From contig NC_134843.1 in the NCBI RefSeq assembly GCF_965363235.1, forward strand, positions 89,003,795-89,067,794: DNA of 64,000 nt, given 5' to 3'. Within the stretch, counting starts at the first letter, position 1. Each line of letters opens with the position of its first letter. The translations under genes and the position numbers were made by a program. Of the stretch, positions 26,901 through 37,813 are shown one piece after another. Below the pieces are notes generated by a model. The model had not been told where the DNA came from and searched no databases. It saw only the letters and a list, made by a program, of their open reading frames with translations. This DNA is from Mytilus galloprovincialis. Lineage: Eukaryota > Mollusca > Bivalvia > Mytilida > Mytilidae.

Positions 26901-29900
26901 ATGTAAGTGGTGACAGAAACACCTGATGTCCTTCATCATTTTCTAAGCAGAGGCCACATTTTAAGAACAGGGGAAGAAGACTTGAGTTTCCAAGAAAGGA
27001 GATCTAGTATTGTAATACTGATTACCTGTACTCAACCAGAATAGTCTGCTTATCTTTAATGATTCCATGATAACCATAAGTATCTCCTTCTGATAAAACT
27101 TTCTTTAATATAATCTGAAATATGTGTGCTCTATGAAAATGATGTTAAAGGGATAATTCGCGATTTTTCACTTTTCATCTTATTATGTTCATAATGCCAT
27201 AAAAAACATATTCACCAAGTTTTATTTTGATATGAAATCTAATAAAGAAGAAAATTGGGAATTATTAATTTTATTTTTTGAAACTTCCTGACTTATGTGA
27301 CGTAGTTTAAGTCTTTGATGCATGCCCGGAGTGAAAATATCTCATTTAAGTCTTGTTCGTTAACCATCTAATAACGCGATTTAAAGCGCATCGACGACTT
27401 TTGGTGTAGCTATTAACCAACGAAAAATAAGTGATAGCCATGCAACTTTTAAAATAAGATCGTGTGGATTTTTTAAAACGAATTTTGATAATAAAAGTAA
27501 ATCATACAATAGAACATTTGTATGATTTTTTTTCTAAAAATACTTTAAACAAACATACGAAACTGATATGATCGATAGTGTATTAAAAATACATGTTTGT
27601 ATTCTGACCTTTTTGCTTCATTCCAGCAATCATTTTCACTTGCTTGTACGGTGGAAACAATAAAATGTGTATTGTTTTGTGACACCTAAAGAATGTGGAA
27701 TGCGTAGTTTAACTCAAGGTAATTAAAAGATTAGCATTATGTAATTCTAATCTTTTGATCCTCATTCAGTGATATATAGGCGTCACGGTTCACTGGCATT
27801 TCAGGTGTGAACAACATTTCGTATCAATTGTCAACGGGAGTCAGACAAAGTTTCAGACACATGAATGTAAAAAAAATTAAATAAAATTAATTAACGGGAA
27901 TAATAAGATCGCTCAATAACTGGATAGCTGTTGTATATTTTTATATTTTGCATAAGATCACTTTTAATGAATTATGACTTTTGATTACTTTAGTAACGAT
28001 AAAATACTGAATTATTTTAATTGAAGAATTTATAAATAAAAATAGCCTTCTCAACACGAGTTTATGAACTAAAAATTGTACTATTTCTAAATAGGAACGG
28101 CAGCCTTAAATATTTCAAACAGATCATTAACAATTGCAATTGTATAATTTAGTCCATCCAAAGTGATCTTTAATTACCTATTTAGGAATTAAACTGCTCA
28201 TCAAAATATTTTAAATCTCACAACACATGAATACTTTATATTTTTATAAATAATTTTCTTTTTACCAGAAATGTTATTCATAAACAAGCGTATGAGTTTA
28301 GTAATATCACTTTCAAGATAGAGATGTATATTATACACCTAATAGTTCAAAATGGAAAGTTAGAAGTTATCGGCCGTGTACACTTATCAATACACTAAGA
28401 AGTGAAACGATGCATGAATTTGCAAACTCGACAGGAAATCGCTTGAATACCTGGACGTGTCACCTCACACCCCCTACAATATCTTTGGGAGTAATACCTT
28501 TAGCCATGCGGGTGATCAGTGGAGCGAAGATCCATTCCTAATTTATTTGAATAAAGTTTATTACATAAAAGAATTATGAACTAATTAGATTTCTGAAAAC
28601 AATTCAAGTTTCACGGAAGACTTATTTATGATTTGAAATTTTGACTTTTTCACTATTAAATTCCTATATTATCAGTCTAAAAATAACAGATCATGGTTAT
28701 TTAAAAAAAAAAAGAAAATTTTCCATATCAAGTTAGTTAACTAGTTAACTAGTCGGATAAAACAACCGTACGATTGACGAGATATCGACACGCAATTATG
28801 ACTACATCGGGTTACTGTAGTTTTGGTCCTTAGACATATCGTGACTGCAAATCGGAGAAGGTGACAAAATGGCTGACCGCAGAGAATTGATACTCTAAAT
28901 TTAAAATCGATGGTGATCTCTTATCTAGCGGAATAAAACTTTAATATCTATGAATTTGAGCATTTTTATACAGAATAAACATAATATCAATTTTTGATTT
29001 TTTTGCGAAGTTTCCCTTTAAACATCTGTAGTAATTCTGTACATTAATTAGGAAATAGCAAACCAGTCCAAAACCACTCTTCACCTGTAGTTTATGGTTC
29101 AAAGTTCAAAAGATTGTCAATTGGTACTGTAGTTATTGTTAGGAATCAAAAAGTATAACAGACAGACAGACATGTGAATCACTATATACCCTTCTTTTCC
29201 ACTTTTAGATGCGGGGTATCATAAAGACATGTGGTATAAATGCTAATGATACAACTTTTCCCAATTAACTAAGAACCTGTTATGAAGATAAAAACAATAC
29301 TGTATATATATATACAGGTATGATTTTAATGGATACAGATAAAGCTATTCACTTATCAAATGATTAACTTCATCTGTGTTCTCACTATTCATTCATTTTC
29401 TTATAAAATACATTGCATACTGGCATCACGAGAAAAATTTCTCAGACCACAAACATCATTGCAAAAAACTCATTTCTTATCATACCATACGGTGACCTAT
29501 AGTTGTTAATGTCTGTGTCATTTTGGTCTTTTGTGGATAGTTGTCTCATTGGCAATCATACCACATCTTCTTTTTTATATAATTTAATTTCAATAATTTC
29601 TAGCACTGTTTACTGAATAGACATATTCATACTAATAGTTACAATATCATTTATATTTCACTTCATCAAATCATGATTGAACAAAACTTACATTACATAA
29701 ATAACACGGCTTTATAAAGAAGTTAATTCTTCCATTTGTTTCATCTGCGTAGTCTATAGGTAAAGGATGCAGTTCCTGAAAACAATTTAAAAAAGTGTAT
29801 TACTATTTAACAAAATAAGTTACAAAAGGAATCTGCCTATTTGTTGCATGACCAACTAAATTTCATCTAAAGTCTATTGAGTGCCAATCTAATTCCAATA

Positions 29901-32224
29901 AAAAAAATCTAACTAAAGAATCCTTACCAATGAATCTGATTAAAACCAGATATTCTTTAGCTCATAGTTGGTATAGATAAGATAAGATAAGAATTTTATT
30001 AATCTAATCAAGAATCCATAAAGGGCATCATTTTACAACACAATATGATTGGAAAAAGCAAAACAGAAAACTAATACCATACTATAACGTTATGGACAGG
30101 ATCAGAGCCTAACACAACATGTGTTTTATATAACTATTATATCAAATCTTATATCAATAAAATATTATATTATTTCATATATTTTGTTTACATCTGGATC
30201 TTATTTCTAAACCTTTAATAATGTTATTTCCTAGGCACATGAGAGTAGGTATATATAACGATCTGAACAATCCAGATGAGGTGATATTCAAAATAAAAAA
30301 AAAAAGACTTTGTATCTATCTGATGAGCCCTTTTCAAAATCTTTCATAGTGTTCAAAGGTAGTGCTGTTACACAACTGTCCTGTGTTTGAGGAGAGTGTG
30401 GGGCCCATAATCATATTTAACCCTGCCACATTCTGCATGTGTCTGTGCAAATTCGAGGCCTGTAATTCAGTGGAAGTCGTTTGTTACTGTTGTTCAAATT
30501 TTATTTTTCTTTCATCATTTTGTACATAAATCTGGCTGCTAGTTTTTCATGTTTGACAATTTAACATTTGTCAATTTCTCTGCCATTTATAGCTGACTCT
30601 GCATCATGAGTTTTGCTCATTGTAGAAGGCCATACATTGACATATAGTTGTTGACCTCTATGTCATTAGAGTCTGGTGGAAAGTTGTCTCATTGGAAATC
30701 ATTAAAGAGCCTGTAATTCACTGGTTGTTGTTTGTTGCTGTGTTACATATTTGTCTTTCATTCATTTTTTGGTACATTGATTAGACTGTTAGTTTTCCTG
30801 GCCTGTATTGTTTTACCTTTCGGGATTTTGGGCCTTTCATAATATGTGGTATTGACTTTGCTCATTGTTAAAGGCTATTAGGTGACCTGTAACTGTTAAT
30901 TTCTGTATCATTTGGTCTTTTGAGGAGAGTTGTCTCATTGGCAATCATACCACATCTTCTTTTTTATATTTACACATAATACATAGACTATTACAGTAAA
31001 AATGTAATTAAAGTACATATATGGTTGTAAGATTTTTAAGCTGATATTATAAAGGAAATTTTATTGATAGGAAAGTTAATTCTGTTGTATTTTCCTCAAG
31101 TATTTTATTATTCAATATAGTTTAGTATGTTCTATAGTATTGAATGCTTTGTACCTGTGATATAGCTTGGTTGTCTGAAAACAGTGTCTGGTAAAGTCCT
31201 GGAATAGTTTCCTTCACATCGGATACACTGATATAAAACTGTGGGTCTTGGAGTCTAAAGGAATAATAACAAATGCTTATTCTTTGTTTATATATAGAGA
31301 AATATTTGAAAGTAGTTCAATGAAAAATGAAACACTTCACAGAAGAACATATCTATCATGTCTATATTTATTTTTATTTATTTGATTTTCTGGGGGGGGC
31401 TATGTTTTTTTTTTCTGGACAAATTTTTTTTTCCGCCTGCGGCAAAAAACAATCTATTTTTTTCGCAAAAAGTTGAAAACAATTTTTTTCTTTCAATTTT
31501 AGCATTACATATAGTGGCAGCTGAGGGTGAAACAAACAATTTTTTTTTCTCAGAATCAAAAACAAATTATTTTTTTCTCCAAAAACTGGAAACAAACTTT
31601 TTTTTCCAAAAAAAACCATAGCCCCCCCCCTCCCCCCAGAAAATCAAATGGTTGCTGCCTAAGCTTCAAGCATCTTTAGGTAAAAAAAATTGTGAACACT
31701 TTAGAATCATATTGATATATATAAAACAGAGTATAAAATTATCAAAATAAGCAGAAGACATTTAACTTTCAATGCCTTAAATCAGAATCTGTTCTCGAAC
31801 TATTTCAGTTCAGACAAGGGATAATGGTATTTTCTGCAAGATGATTAATATATTGTCTCATCCCTAACCAGAAGTTGGGAAAAGATTTTAATTTTTAAAA
31901 GCAACTTTTTCTTGTTTCTGAATCCTAGATATTTTTGTCAAGTGTATCACATTGTTATGTGATGATTTATCTGAATGCATAAAAAGTTGTCTCCCTGAAC
32001 AGGAAATTTTGCAAAAATATTTTGTCTATTACAAATATAATTACGAATTGATAATAGACAATGATAGATATATTTATACATTCCAGCTATAACAATGAAT
32101 GTTGTTACCTGGTTTTCTTTGTCACAAGTCTGTATGTGATATTTGAAGTTAATATATCTTCTAGTGCTTCTGTCCTCCCTGATTGTGTCACCTCTTTGTT
32201 CCCACTTCGTAAACACTTTATTAC
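11925..32224 (-). CDS. RARS2: Mitochondrial arginyl-tRNA synthetase, exons 2-19
   Basis: Charges mitochondrial tRNA-Arg with arginine. Exons (minus, 5' to 3'): 32109-32224, 31155-31254, 29692-29775, 27026-27114, 26517-26656, 25896-25972, 24352-24469, 23771-23847, 22793-22899, 22015-22110, 21030-21090, 16495-16571, 15498-15631, 15083-15260, 13516-13614, 12758-12832, 12305-12368, 11925-12011. All phases join; with exon 1 the total is about 620 aa against 578 in human RARS2. Exon 6 holds the class I signature (HAGH, about residues 167-170) and [12 protein letters not shown]. Exon 14 holds STRKG where the KMSKS-like loop sits. Exon 15 has the QYAHARL segment of the anticodon-binding domain. The C-terminus [16 protein letters not shown] matches mitochondrial, not cytosolic, ArgRS. 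Intron 9 has a GC donor (gag|gcgagt). Introns are packed with repeats. Confidence 0.93.
13820..14820. mobile_element. Pearl/Helitron-like element with 169-bp tandem core in a RARS2 intron
   Basis: Five copies of a unit spaced exactly 169 bp (marker 'acca(t)aggaca' at 13891, 14060, 14229, 14398, 14567), followed by GGACGGAC-type microsatellite (about 14737-14780). The 3' end has a short hairpin (CGCC TTT GGCG) and then CCCTAAT, which fits the CTRR-T end of Helitrons. Located in the intron between exons 15 and 16. Confidence 0.7.
16190..16400. repeat. Common mussel 'gatgtggtatgattgcc' repeat
   Basis: Contains 'gatgtggtatgattgccaat', 'caactataggtcaccgtatg' and 'cagctataaaaggccctgaa'. Inverted relatives lie at about 29480-29575 and 30600-30975, and a fragment at about 53125-53225. 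Probably SINE-like; the class is inferred. Confidence 0.65.
16645..20676. repeat. 48-bp tandem array, about 84 copies, in a RARS2 intron
   Basis: The unit reads close to 'actgactaaaacctcaagtg' followed by 'gtactatcaaacaaaacaat' and 'aacataaa'. The block is 4032 bp, which is 84 times 48. Units vary at a few sites: ctcaag/ctgaag, agtgg/agagg, aata/aaaa, gact/gacc. Rare variants recur at fixed distances: 'aatcaca' at 17598 and 18990, 'gaccaaaa' at 17991 and 19383, 'cttacta' at 18471 and 19863, all 1392 bp (29 units) apart. A 'aaaagaat' variant recurs 1008 bp (21 units) apart. Because 48 is a multiple of 3 the sense strand of RARS2 stays open almost throughout, spelling [16 protein letters not shown] repeats. 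The array lies in the intron 16572-21029. Confidence 0.97.
21787..21992. mobile_element. Small 'ttttcgtggat' MITE, copy 1
   Basis: About 200-bp element with terminal 'tggatccatttattttcatg' and an inverted end 'catgaaaataagtatccaac...gaatctac', and an internal 'ttgttgaacatttatattcg'. It ends about 22 bp from the donor of RARS2 exon 11. Further copies lie at 24090-24295, 58490-58690 and 61938-62115. Confidence 0.65.
24090..24295. mobile_element. Small 'ttttcgtggat' MITE, copy 2
   Basis: Same element as 21787-21992: 'tggattcatttattttcgtg' at the left, 'aatccacgaaaattggtatc' and 'aataaatccac' at the right. Inside a RARS2 intron. Confidence 0.65.
24495..24670. repeat. Mussel interspersed repeat fragment
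   Basis: Copy of the repeat at about 9790-10120, sharing 'gctataaaaccaggttcaat' and 'gattagggactttcc'. Located in the RARS2 intron between exons 7 and 8. Confidence 0.55.
25592..25746. repeat. Inverted repeat with about 60-bp arms
   Basis: The left arm 'gaaatgactgtaatattttt' to 'tgtggtgcaca' (25596-25653) pairs with the right arm 'tgtgcactaaattttttatg' to 'attacagtcattcc' (25688-25743). The loop is about 34 bp (ttaaataacccgctatgcgcgttattca), which itself has a small palindrome. Preceded at 25440-25560 by 'taacgcgtcttctgattggc' and 'gtgaacatgacgtcatcaac', probably part of the same element. Confidence 0.75.
26210..26335. repeat. Retroelement-like 3' tail fragment
   Basis: Ends with 'taatgccctttggggcccat', 'aactggaaataaaatatc' and a short 'ttcttcttcttc' microsatellite, the look of a LINE 3' end. 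A related inverted stretch with 'aagataagataag' and 'aaagggcatcattttacaac' lies at about 29975-30120. Confidence 0.4.
26422..26534 (-). repeat. 51-bp in-frame tandem repeat duplicating the RARS2 exon 6 splice donor
   Basis: Three copies, two of them in the intron, of a segment carrying the last codons of exon 6 (DWGTQYG) and the donor g|gtaagtgtataac. The marker 'gtacccca' recurs at 26423, 26474 and 26525, a spacing of 51 bp. The copy nearest the exon body supplies the expected donor (exon end 26517); the next copy repeats both coding end and donor almost exactly, and the third has lost the donor (tatgatgagg). 51 is a multiple of 3 and the frame is open, reading 17-residue repeats. Confidence 0.9.
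27146..29021. mobile_element. 1.9-kb non-autonomous DNA element with long terminal inverted repeats
   Basis: The left end 'ttaaagggataattcgcgat' followed by 'cttattatgttcataatgcc' pairs with the inverted right end, which reads (minus) 'tttaaagggaaacttcgcaa' followed by 'gatattatgtttattctgta'. No transposase frame is seen inside. It lies in the RARS2 intron between exons 4 and 5. Internal features include 'gttagttaactagttaacta'. Confidence 0.7.
29480..30980. repeat. Three inverted copies of the mussel 'gtctcattggcaatcatacc' repeat
   Basis: Stretches near 29485-29578, 30380-30700 and 30705-30975 share 'gttgtctcattggcaatcat', 'tgtcattttggtctttt' and 'ggcctgtaattca'. They are the reverse orientation of the repeat at 16190. 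Located in RARS2 introns around exons 3-4; exon 4 (29692-29775) lies between the first two copies. About 29975-30120 also holds a 'gataagataagaattttatt' tail. Confidence 0.6.
31383..31655. repeat. Foldback element with G/C homopolymer ends
   Basis: 'ttgattttctggggggggct' at the left pairs with 'cccccagaaaatcaaatgg' at the right. The interior is a series of T-runs and 'gaaac/aacaa' words. Resembles a short mussel foldback repeat. Located 129 bp from RARS2 exon 3. Confidence 0.6.
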
Positions 32225-32660
32225 CTGAAACAATATGTAAATTATGACTAAATTACTTTGAAAATCCGGTTAAAAATTATTGTCTTCAAGCCTCAAATAT
32301 TGCTAGCCACCAAAAACAATTTGACTGTATCTTTTGTTATTAAAGTGCATCTTTTTACAATTAATATTTAAGCCCTAACAACAATTAATCTTCATTACCA
32401 TGTGATTACAGTTAAACCTGATTTACATGATTGTTTTTATAATTATAATAAGGCTTTGATAATTTATCTGTGATAAATTTGCATGCTGGAACGAGTAGTC
32501 AATTAGGCATTCGTAGGCTACCCTTCCCCGCATTCAAAATGCCACCAGTATGGGAATATAACAGGAAATATACATGGAAATTGTCGCAATTAATGAATAA
32601 ATTGATTACTACTTACAGAGACGTATAATACTTAACTCAATAGTTTTATAAACAATTATA

Positions 32661-33594
32661 TAGTCATACCTGTCAACTGACCCGTATTCTGCGGGTGTGA
32701 CCCGAGATTTTCACAATTCTGAGGGATCACCCGGAACACCCGCCGGGTCATTGAAATAACCCGGGAATTCCGAAAATGACCCGATTTCACCCGTATTTCT
32801 TAGCCTTGAGATTGATTTCATAAGTAATATTCCTTTGCAATACCGGCAAATTCGTAATTCTTCCATGAACAGGAAGTTCATCTAGCTATGTAAACTGTCA
32901 AATTAAGTGACCCATTAAGTGTATGGCTTCACTTGATAGCTTTGGTGTCAAACACACTGTTAATTAACACCAATTACCTTAGCTTTAGGTCGTATAAAAT
33001 AAATTGCACCATCGGTTTACAAACTGAACTAGAGTTACTTCCCCTTATTTGTCACCATTCAAAGTTATTCATTATATTTACGTTTTATGGGTGAAAAAGA
33101 TTAAATTATAAAAATATAAAATTCAAATACATATTGAAAAATAACTTTTTATTATTTTTATACCTTTATACAATTTTTTAAAAAAAAGTTGAAAATTATT
33201 TTTTACATTTATACTTCCTTTAACTGTATTACCATATTTTATCATAGTCTAATTTCCTTGTTAAATGAAAAACATTATGGTTAAAAGCTACATAGTCAAT
33301 AGTCTCAAACATTAAATTCTAATGTTTGATGATTGTAGTATTTTTTCTCAAAAAGTAAAGCACATAAGTCTGAGTTACACAAATTTATAATAATCTTTAA
33401 AAGTGCAATGAAATAATATTAAATAAGATTTAAAATGACTTAACAAAGTGAACATGGCATTGATGTTTTGGTATCTTTGATATACATTATATTTCAGCTC
33501 GAAAAAGTTTGTACGCGTTATGACCTGAGATTTGATTCTTCAATGCAGTTCATGACCTGCATTTTCATCGTCACAGGTTGACAGGTATGTATAG
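32661..33594. mobile_element. MITE with 'catacctgtcaac' inverted ends
   Basis: The left end 'tatagtcatacctgtcaact' matches the inverse of the right end 'aggttgacaggtatgtatag'. Flanks read tata/tata, compatible with a short target duplication. The interior is rich in 'gacccg/cgggt' near the left end. No transposase. Located in RARS2 intron 1. Confidence 0.7.
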
Positions 33595-33645
33595 TAAGTG
33601 AACAGTTTCTTTCAGTAAAATATTCTTAGAATGGAAGATTACGAT

Positions 33646-33934
33646 ATATATGAGGGTTGTAATGGGGGTACCATTATGATAAATAACGGTTAAAGTTCTT
33701 GTCAAATGACGCTAATGGTAATTTTGGTGTAGGACGATAAAATGTACACTTTCTTTTAAACTATAAAAACATCAAATGATTTTGACGAATTTTTTTCCAA
33801 AAATGACCGTATTAACGATAATTATTTGAGCCTTTTGATTAATCACAATAAGGATAACGAATTTGACGCTAACGGTAGCCGAAAATGAATGTTTGACGCC
33901 TGACGTGAAAAGGCATTAATACCCTCATATATGT
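33646..33934. mobile_element. Short MITE with 'atatatgagggt' inverted ends
   Basis: 'atatatgagggttgtaatgg' at 33647 pairs with 'cattaataccctcatatat' at about 33914-33932. The interior holds 'gacgctaatggtaa' and its near copy 'gacgctaacggtag'. About 289 bp, non-coding. Confidence 0.65.
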
Positions 33935-34164
33935 GGGGAAGACATTTAAAACTATGGAACACTACCTTTAAACTTTCTTCATTATTCAATCTACAAAATT
34001 TAGTCTATTCATATTATCAAAATACATGCATCATGACAGCTTTCATTATTTTATTTTTCAACTAATAATTTTTAGTTTACCTTTAAACCATTTTAGTGTC
34101 GGCCTTCTTTTTCTTTAAGGGTCCTTATACTTTATAGAGTTAGGCCAAGGATTCATTCATGGTT

Positions 34165-34275
34165 ATGGTTAAGTTAGGGGATGTTCTAGGTAACGTAAGG
34201 GTTAGGTTTTAGGGTTAGCAATGGTTAGGGTGCGAATTTAGGTATGGGTTAGGGTTAGGTTTGGGGTTAGGGATA
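34165..34275. repeat. Degenerate interstitial telomere-like (TTAGGG) tract
   Basis: Contains repeated 'gttaggg', 'gggttagggttaggtttgg' and variants over about 110 bp. Adjacent at 34300 is a run of 14 or more G. Located in RARS2 intron 1. Confidence 0.6.
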
Positions 34276-34499
34276 GTTCAGCAGTGGAAATCCAGGGGAA
34301 GGGGGGGGGGGGGGGTGGAGATCAATACACCTTATCGCTAATCCCGGCTGACCTGTCCGCTTGAACTTTTGACATCAACAACAATCAAACTTTTCCATTG
34401 TAGCATCAGATATTTTGTTTTATGACGTCAACATTTTAAGGGAACCTGTGTGATATCCAGCAATGACGGACAAATAGCGATAAGGTGTATGTGGAAGCA

Positions 34500-36835
34500 G
34501 GACAAACCACCCCACTGGCAAAACGCCCCCCACCAAATCGCCCCACCTTTTCACAAACTCGCCCCACTATTAAAAAAATCAAAAAATAGCCCCAGCCTGG
34601 TTAACCGACTCGCCCCACTTTTTGAAAAAAACGCCTCACTTGTGAAAAGGGTTAAATCCAGTTAATTTTTCCCCTTTCAACTCGCACCACTTATTGAAAA
34701 AAGGAAAAATCTACTTCTATATACAATTTTCAGGTCTACAAACTAGCCGAACTTAAATGAAAACTTATTTGGATTTTTGTAATCTACACAGAATACAAAA
34801 ACAAGAGTGCACACACTGAAATGTCTCACCTTCTTTACTAATCATTGATTTTATGTTGATAGTCCTAAGTATAAAGCTTGATTACAACTGTCACATAAAC
34901 TTAACATTAACCAAGATAGCTAAACAAAGACCAATGAACCATGAAAAGTAGGTCAAGGTCAGATGAACCATGCCAGGCAGACATGTACAGCTAACAAAGC
35001 TTCCATACAACAAATATAGTTGACCTATTACTTATAGTTTAAGAAAAATAGACCAAAACACAAAAACTTAACACTGTGCAATGAACCGTGCAATTGAGGT
35101 CATGGTCAAATTAAACCTGCGGGACTGACATATAGACCATAATATATTTCCATACACCAAATATAGTTGACCTTTGGCATATAATATTAGATAAAAAGAC
35201 CAAAACATAAAAACTTAACTTTGACCACTGAACCATGAAAATGAGGTCAAGGTCAGATGACATCTGCACGCTAGACATGTACACCTTACAACCATTCCAT
35301 ACAACAAATATAGTAGACCTATTAGATAAAGTATGAGAAAAACAGACCAAAACACAAAAACTTAACTATAACCACTGAACCATGAAAATGAGGTCAAGGT
35401 CAGATGACACCTGCCAGTTGGACATGTACACCTTCCAGTCCTTCCATACACCAAATATACTAGCCCTATTACTTATAGTATCTGAGATATGGACTTGACC
35501 ACCAAAACTTAACCTTGTTCACTGATCCATGAAATGAGGTCGAGGTCAAGTGAAAACTGTCTGACGGGCATGAGGACCTTGCAAGGTACGCACATACCAA
35601 ATATAGTTATCCTATTATTTATAACAAGAGAGAATTCAACATTACAAAAATTTTGAACTTTTTTTTCAAGTGGTCACTGAACCATGAAAATGAGGTCAAG
35701 GACATTGGACATGTGACTGACAGAAACTTCGTAACATGAGGCATCTATATACAAAGTATGAAGCATCCAGGTCTTTCATCTTCTAAAATATAAACCTTTT
35801 AAGAAGTTAGCTAACGCCGCCGCCGCCGCCGGATCACTATCCCTATGTCGAGCTTTCTGCAACAAAAGTTGCAGGCTCGACAAAAAACCACGAAATTTAT
35901 TAAACTTTTTTGACATTCTTAAAATATAGGTTTCATTCAAATCCATTCAGTAGTTTCAGAGGAGAAGATGTTTGAAAAATTGTTAACGACGACAGACGAC
36001 GACGACGACGACGACGGACGCCAAGTGATGAGAAAAGCTCACATGGCCTTTTAGGCCAGGTGAGCTAAAAAAGGAATAACATAAGATGTTTCTATAAGGT
36101 TTTCAATGGGATAGCATCTTTTTCCATAAGTGGGTCGACTTGGCAGGAGTAATATTCACGGAATTTAACTTATGTACAACGGGATAACATCTTTTTCCAT
36201 AGGTGGGGCGATTTGGCATTACTAAATTCATCCTGGTTAATAATATATTAATCTAGATTTTATCGTTTTCCATTAAGTGGGGCGAGTTGGCAGGAGTAAT
36301 ATTAACGGAATTTAACACATTTCGCAAGTGGGGCGATTTTTTAAATAGTAGGGCGATTTGGTAATCCAGGTTGGGGCGGTTTTTTTAAAAGTGGGGCGAG
36401 TTGGTGAAAAAGTGGGGCGATTAGGTGTGGGGCGATTTGTCATGGATTCCTTGTAAGCTTAGTTATTTGTATAACAATTGAAAGGAAACCTGTTAATTGT
36501 ATAATTATAGCACTTCACTTAGGTTTTCAAAGGTATTGACGTGGGCAGGGAGAAAGATATACAACGGGATTGCATCTTTTTTATAAGTGGTTTATCTATT
36601 TGTCATGAGTGGGACCAGTTGACAGACCGTATTTCAGCGGGATTTTAACCCTTTTCATAAGGGGGCATGTTATCATACCTAATTTTGCAATGGGAGTTAA
36701 CCCTTTTCATAAGTAGGGCGAGTTGGTAAACAAGAGTGGGGCGTTTTTTTTAGAAAGTCGGGCGAGTTTGTGAAAAAGTGGGGCGATTAGGTGTGAGGCG
36801 ATTTGCCAGTGGGGCGATTTGTCATGGATTCGGTG
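34500..36835. mobile_element. Composite foldback built of 'GGGGCGATTTG' words with nested repeats
   Basis: The left arm (34500-34690) is full of 'aaatcgccccacc' and 'actcgccccact'. The right arm (36195-36835) carries the inverse words 'gtggggcgatttg' and 'gtggggcgagttgg', ending twice in 'gcgatttgtcatggattc' (about 36430 and 36815). Between them lie a pearl-like tandem block (34810-35890) and a 'ctcacatggcc' repeat end (35890-36072). This looks like older insertions nested in a foldback element. Confidence 0.65.
34810..35890. repeat. Pearl/Helitron-like element with ~147-bp tandem core
   Basis: The marker 'ggtcaaggtc' and variants recur at 34951, 35099, 35245, 35392, 35538 and 35694, spaced 146-156 bp. 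It is followed by (GCC)n at 35816-35831 and a hairpin 'ctgcaacaaaagttgcag' at 35858-35875. A second copy of the family is at 52960-53800. Confidence 0.7.
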
Positions 36836-36846
36836 TATGCATATAT

Positions 36847-37504
36847 CAGTCAGAGCTCAGACATAAACAAGTCAATTTTTGTTTTTGACTTAAAGAAGTC
36901 AAAACATGTATTTATCATAAAAATGTGTTTTCAATTTTAGACTTATCTAAGTCATAAAATGACAGACTTGTTTAGGTCTATTTATGTTGATGAAAAACGT
37001 TAATTTCACTTGGTGGCCAAACTATACAACCAATGACAGCAAAAACCTGTCTGACAGTTCACAAGGACTTGAGCTATCTATATGTAATTGTCTAATTGAA
37101 CATCTTTACTAAACACAGATGTTTTTCCTCATTAAGTGTAGTTCCAGGTGGTTGCATTGTAAGGTTAATTAACATTATCTCCGATTTTTTAGACTCTCAT
37201 TCATATTTTTCTTTAGAAGACAAAGCATTGTCTTTCAATGTTGTCATTATTTGATTTAGATGCATGACCTCCTTATGAATATGCGTGGGTCTTGAAGTTA
37301 ACCAATTTTGATTACTTTTCGACTTGTAGGAGTCGATATTTGAAACTTTTTGATTCTGGTCAATTATTTCTTGCTTAACAATATTTGACTTATTAAAGTC
37401 TTAATTTGTCTTGCATTAAAGGGAGACTAATCATAAAACTTACAAATGTAGACCTCTATGAGTCAAAAGCAGATTCAGACTTATTTATGTCTGAGCTCTG
37501 ACTG
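36847..37504. mobile_element. MITE with 'cagtcagagctcagacataa' ends and serial GACTT/AAGTC palindromes
   Basis: 658 bp. The left end 'cagtcagagctcagacataa' pairs with the right end 'ttatgtctgagctctgactg'; flanks are tatat/tatat, fitting a short TA-containing target duplication. The interior contains at least six 14-bp imperfect palindromes of the form GACTT-nnnn-AAGTC (gacttaaagaagtc, gacttatctaagtc, gacttgtttaggtc, gacttgtaggagtc, gacttattaaagtc, gacctctatgagtc). Located about 230 bp from the proposed RARS2 exon 1. Confidence 0.75.
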
Positions 37505-37729
37505 TATATGGGTTGGGACTCCTTTATAAAGTAAAAGAAGGCATATTGTCTATGAACTGTGTCTAGTGCTATGTCTGTGCCATTTTAATTAATTGGATCT
37601 GTCAAATTCGTGGTTTTTATCTTGAATATATACATTTATATATAATTATATTGCATTGCCGAAACGACCAAGTCCGAATCAAACAAGGCCATTATATTGG
37701 CTCCTTGGGCGAAACGTCTTGTTTCCTAC

Positions 37730-37813
37730 TTTTAGGCCGTTAGTTTTTCCATGATTAATGATTGGTTTAAGACTTGCCAGTTTTGCAAATTCTCTCCGCA
37801 TGTAAACCGACAT
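37730..37813 (-). CDS. RARS2: Proposed RARS2 exon 1 with mitochondrial targeting sequence
   Basis: ATG at 37813 opens 28 codons, beginning MSVYMRREFAKLASLKPI, then a donor aaa|gtagga in phase 0. That is the phase needed by exon 2 at 32224. The peptide is rich in Arg/Lys with one acidic residue near the start, as expected of a matrix-targeting sequence. Human RARS2 also has a very short coding exon 1. The assignment rests on phase, position and composition only. An alternative short exon (MIQLQK, about 37990-38007) is less convincing. Confidence 0.5.

Noticed and set aside
31358..31621. Overlapping frames on both strands rich in Phe/Lys
   Set aside because: Translation of a low-complexity T-rich foldback repeat.
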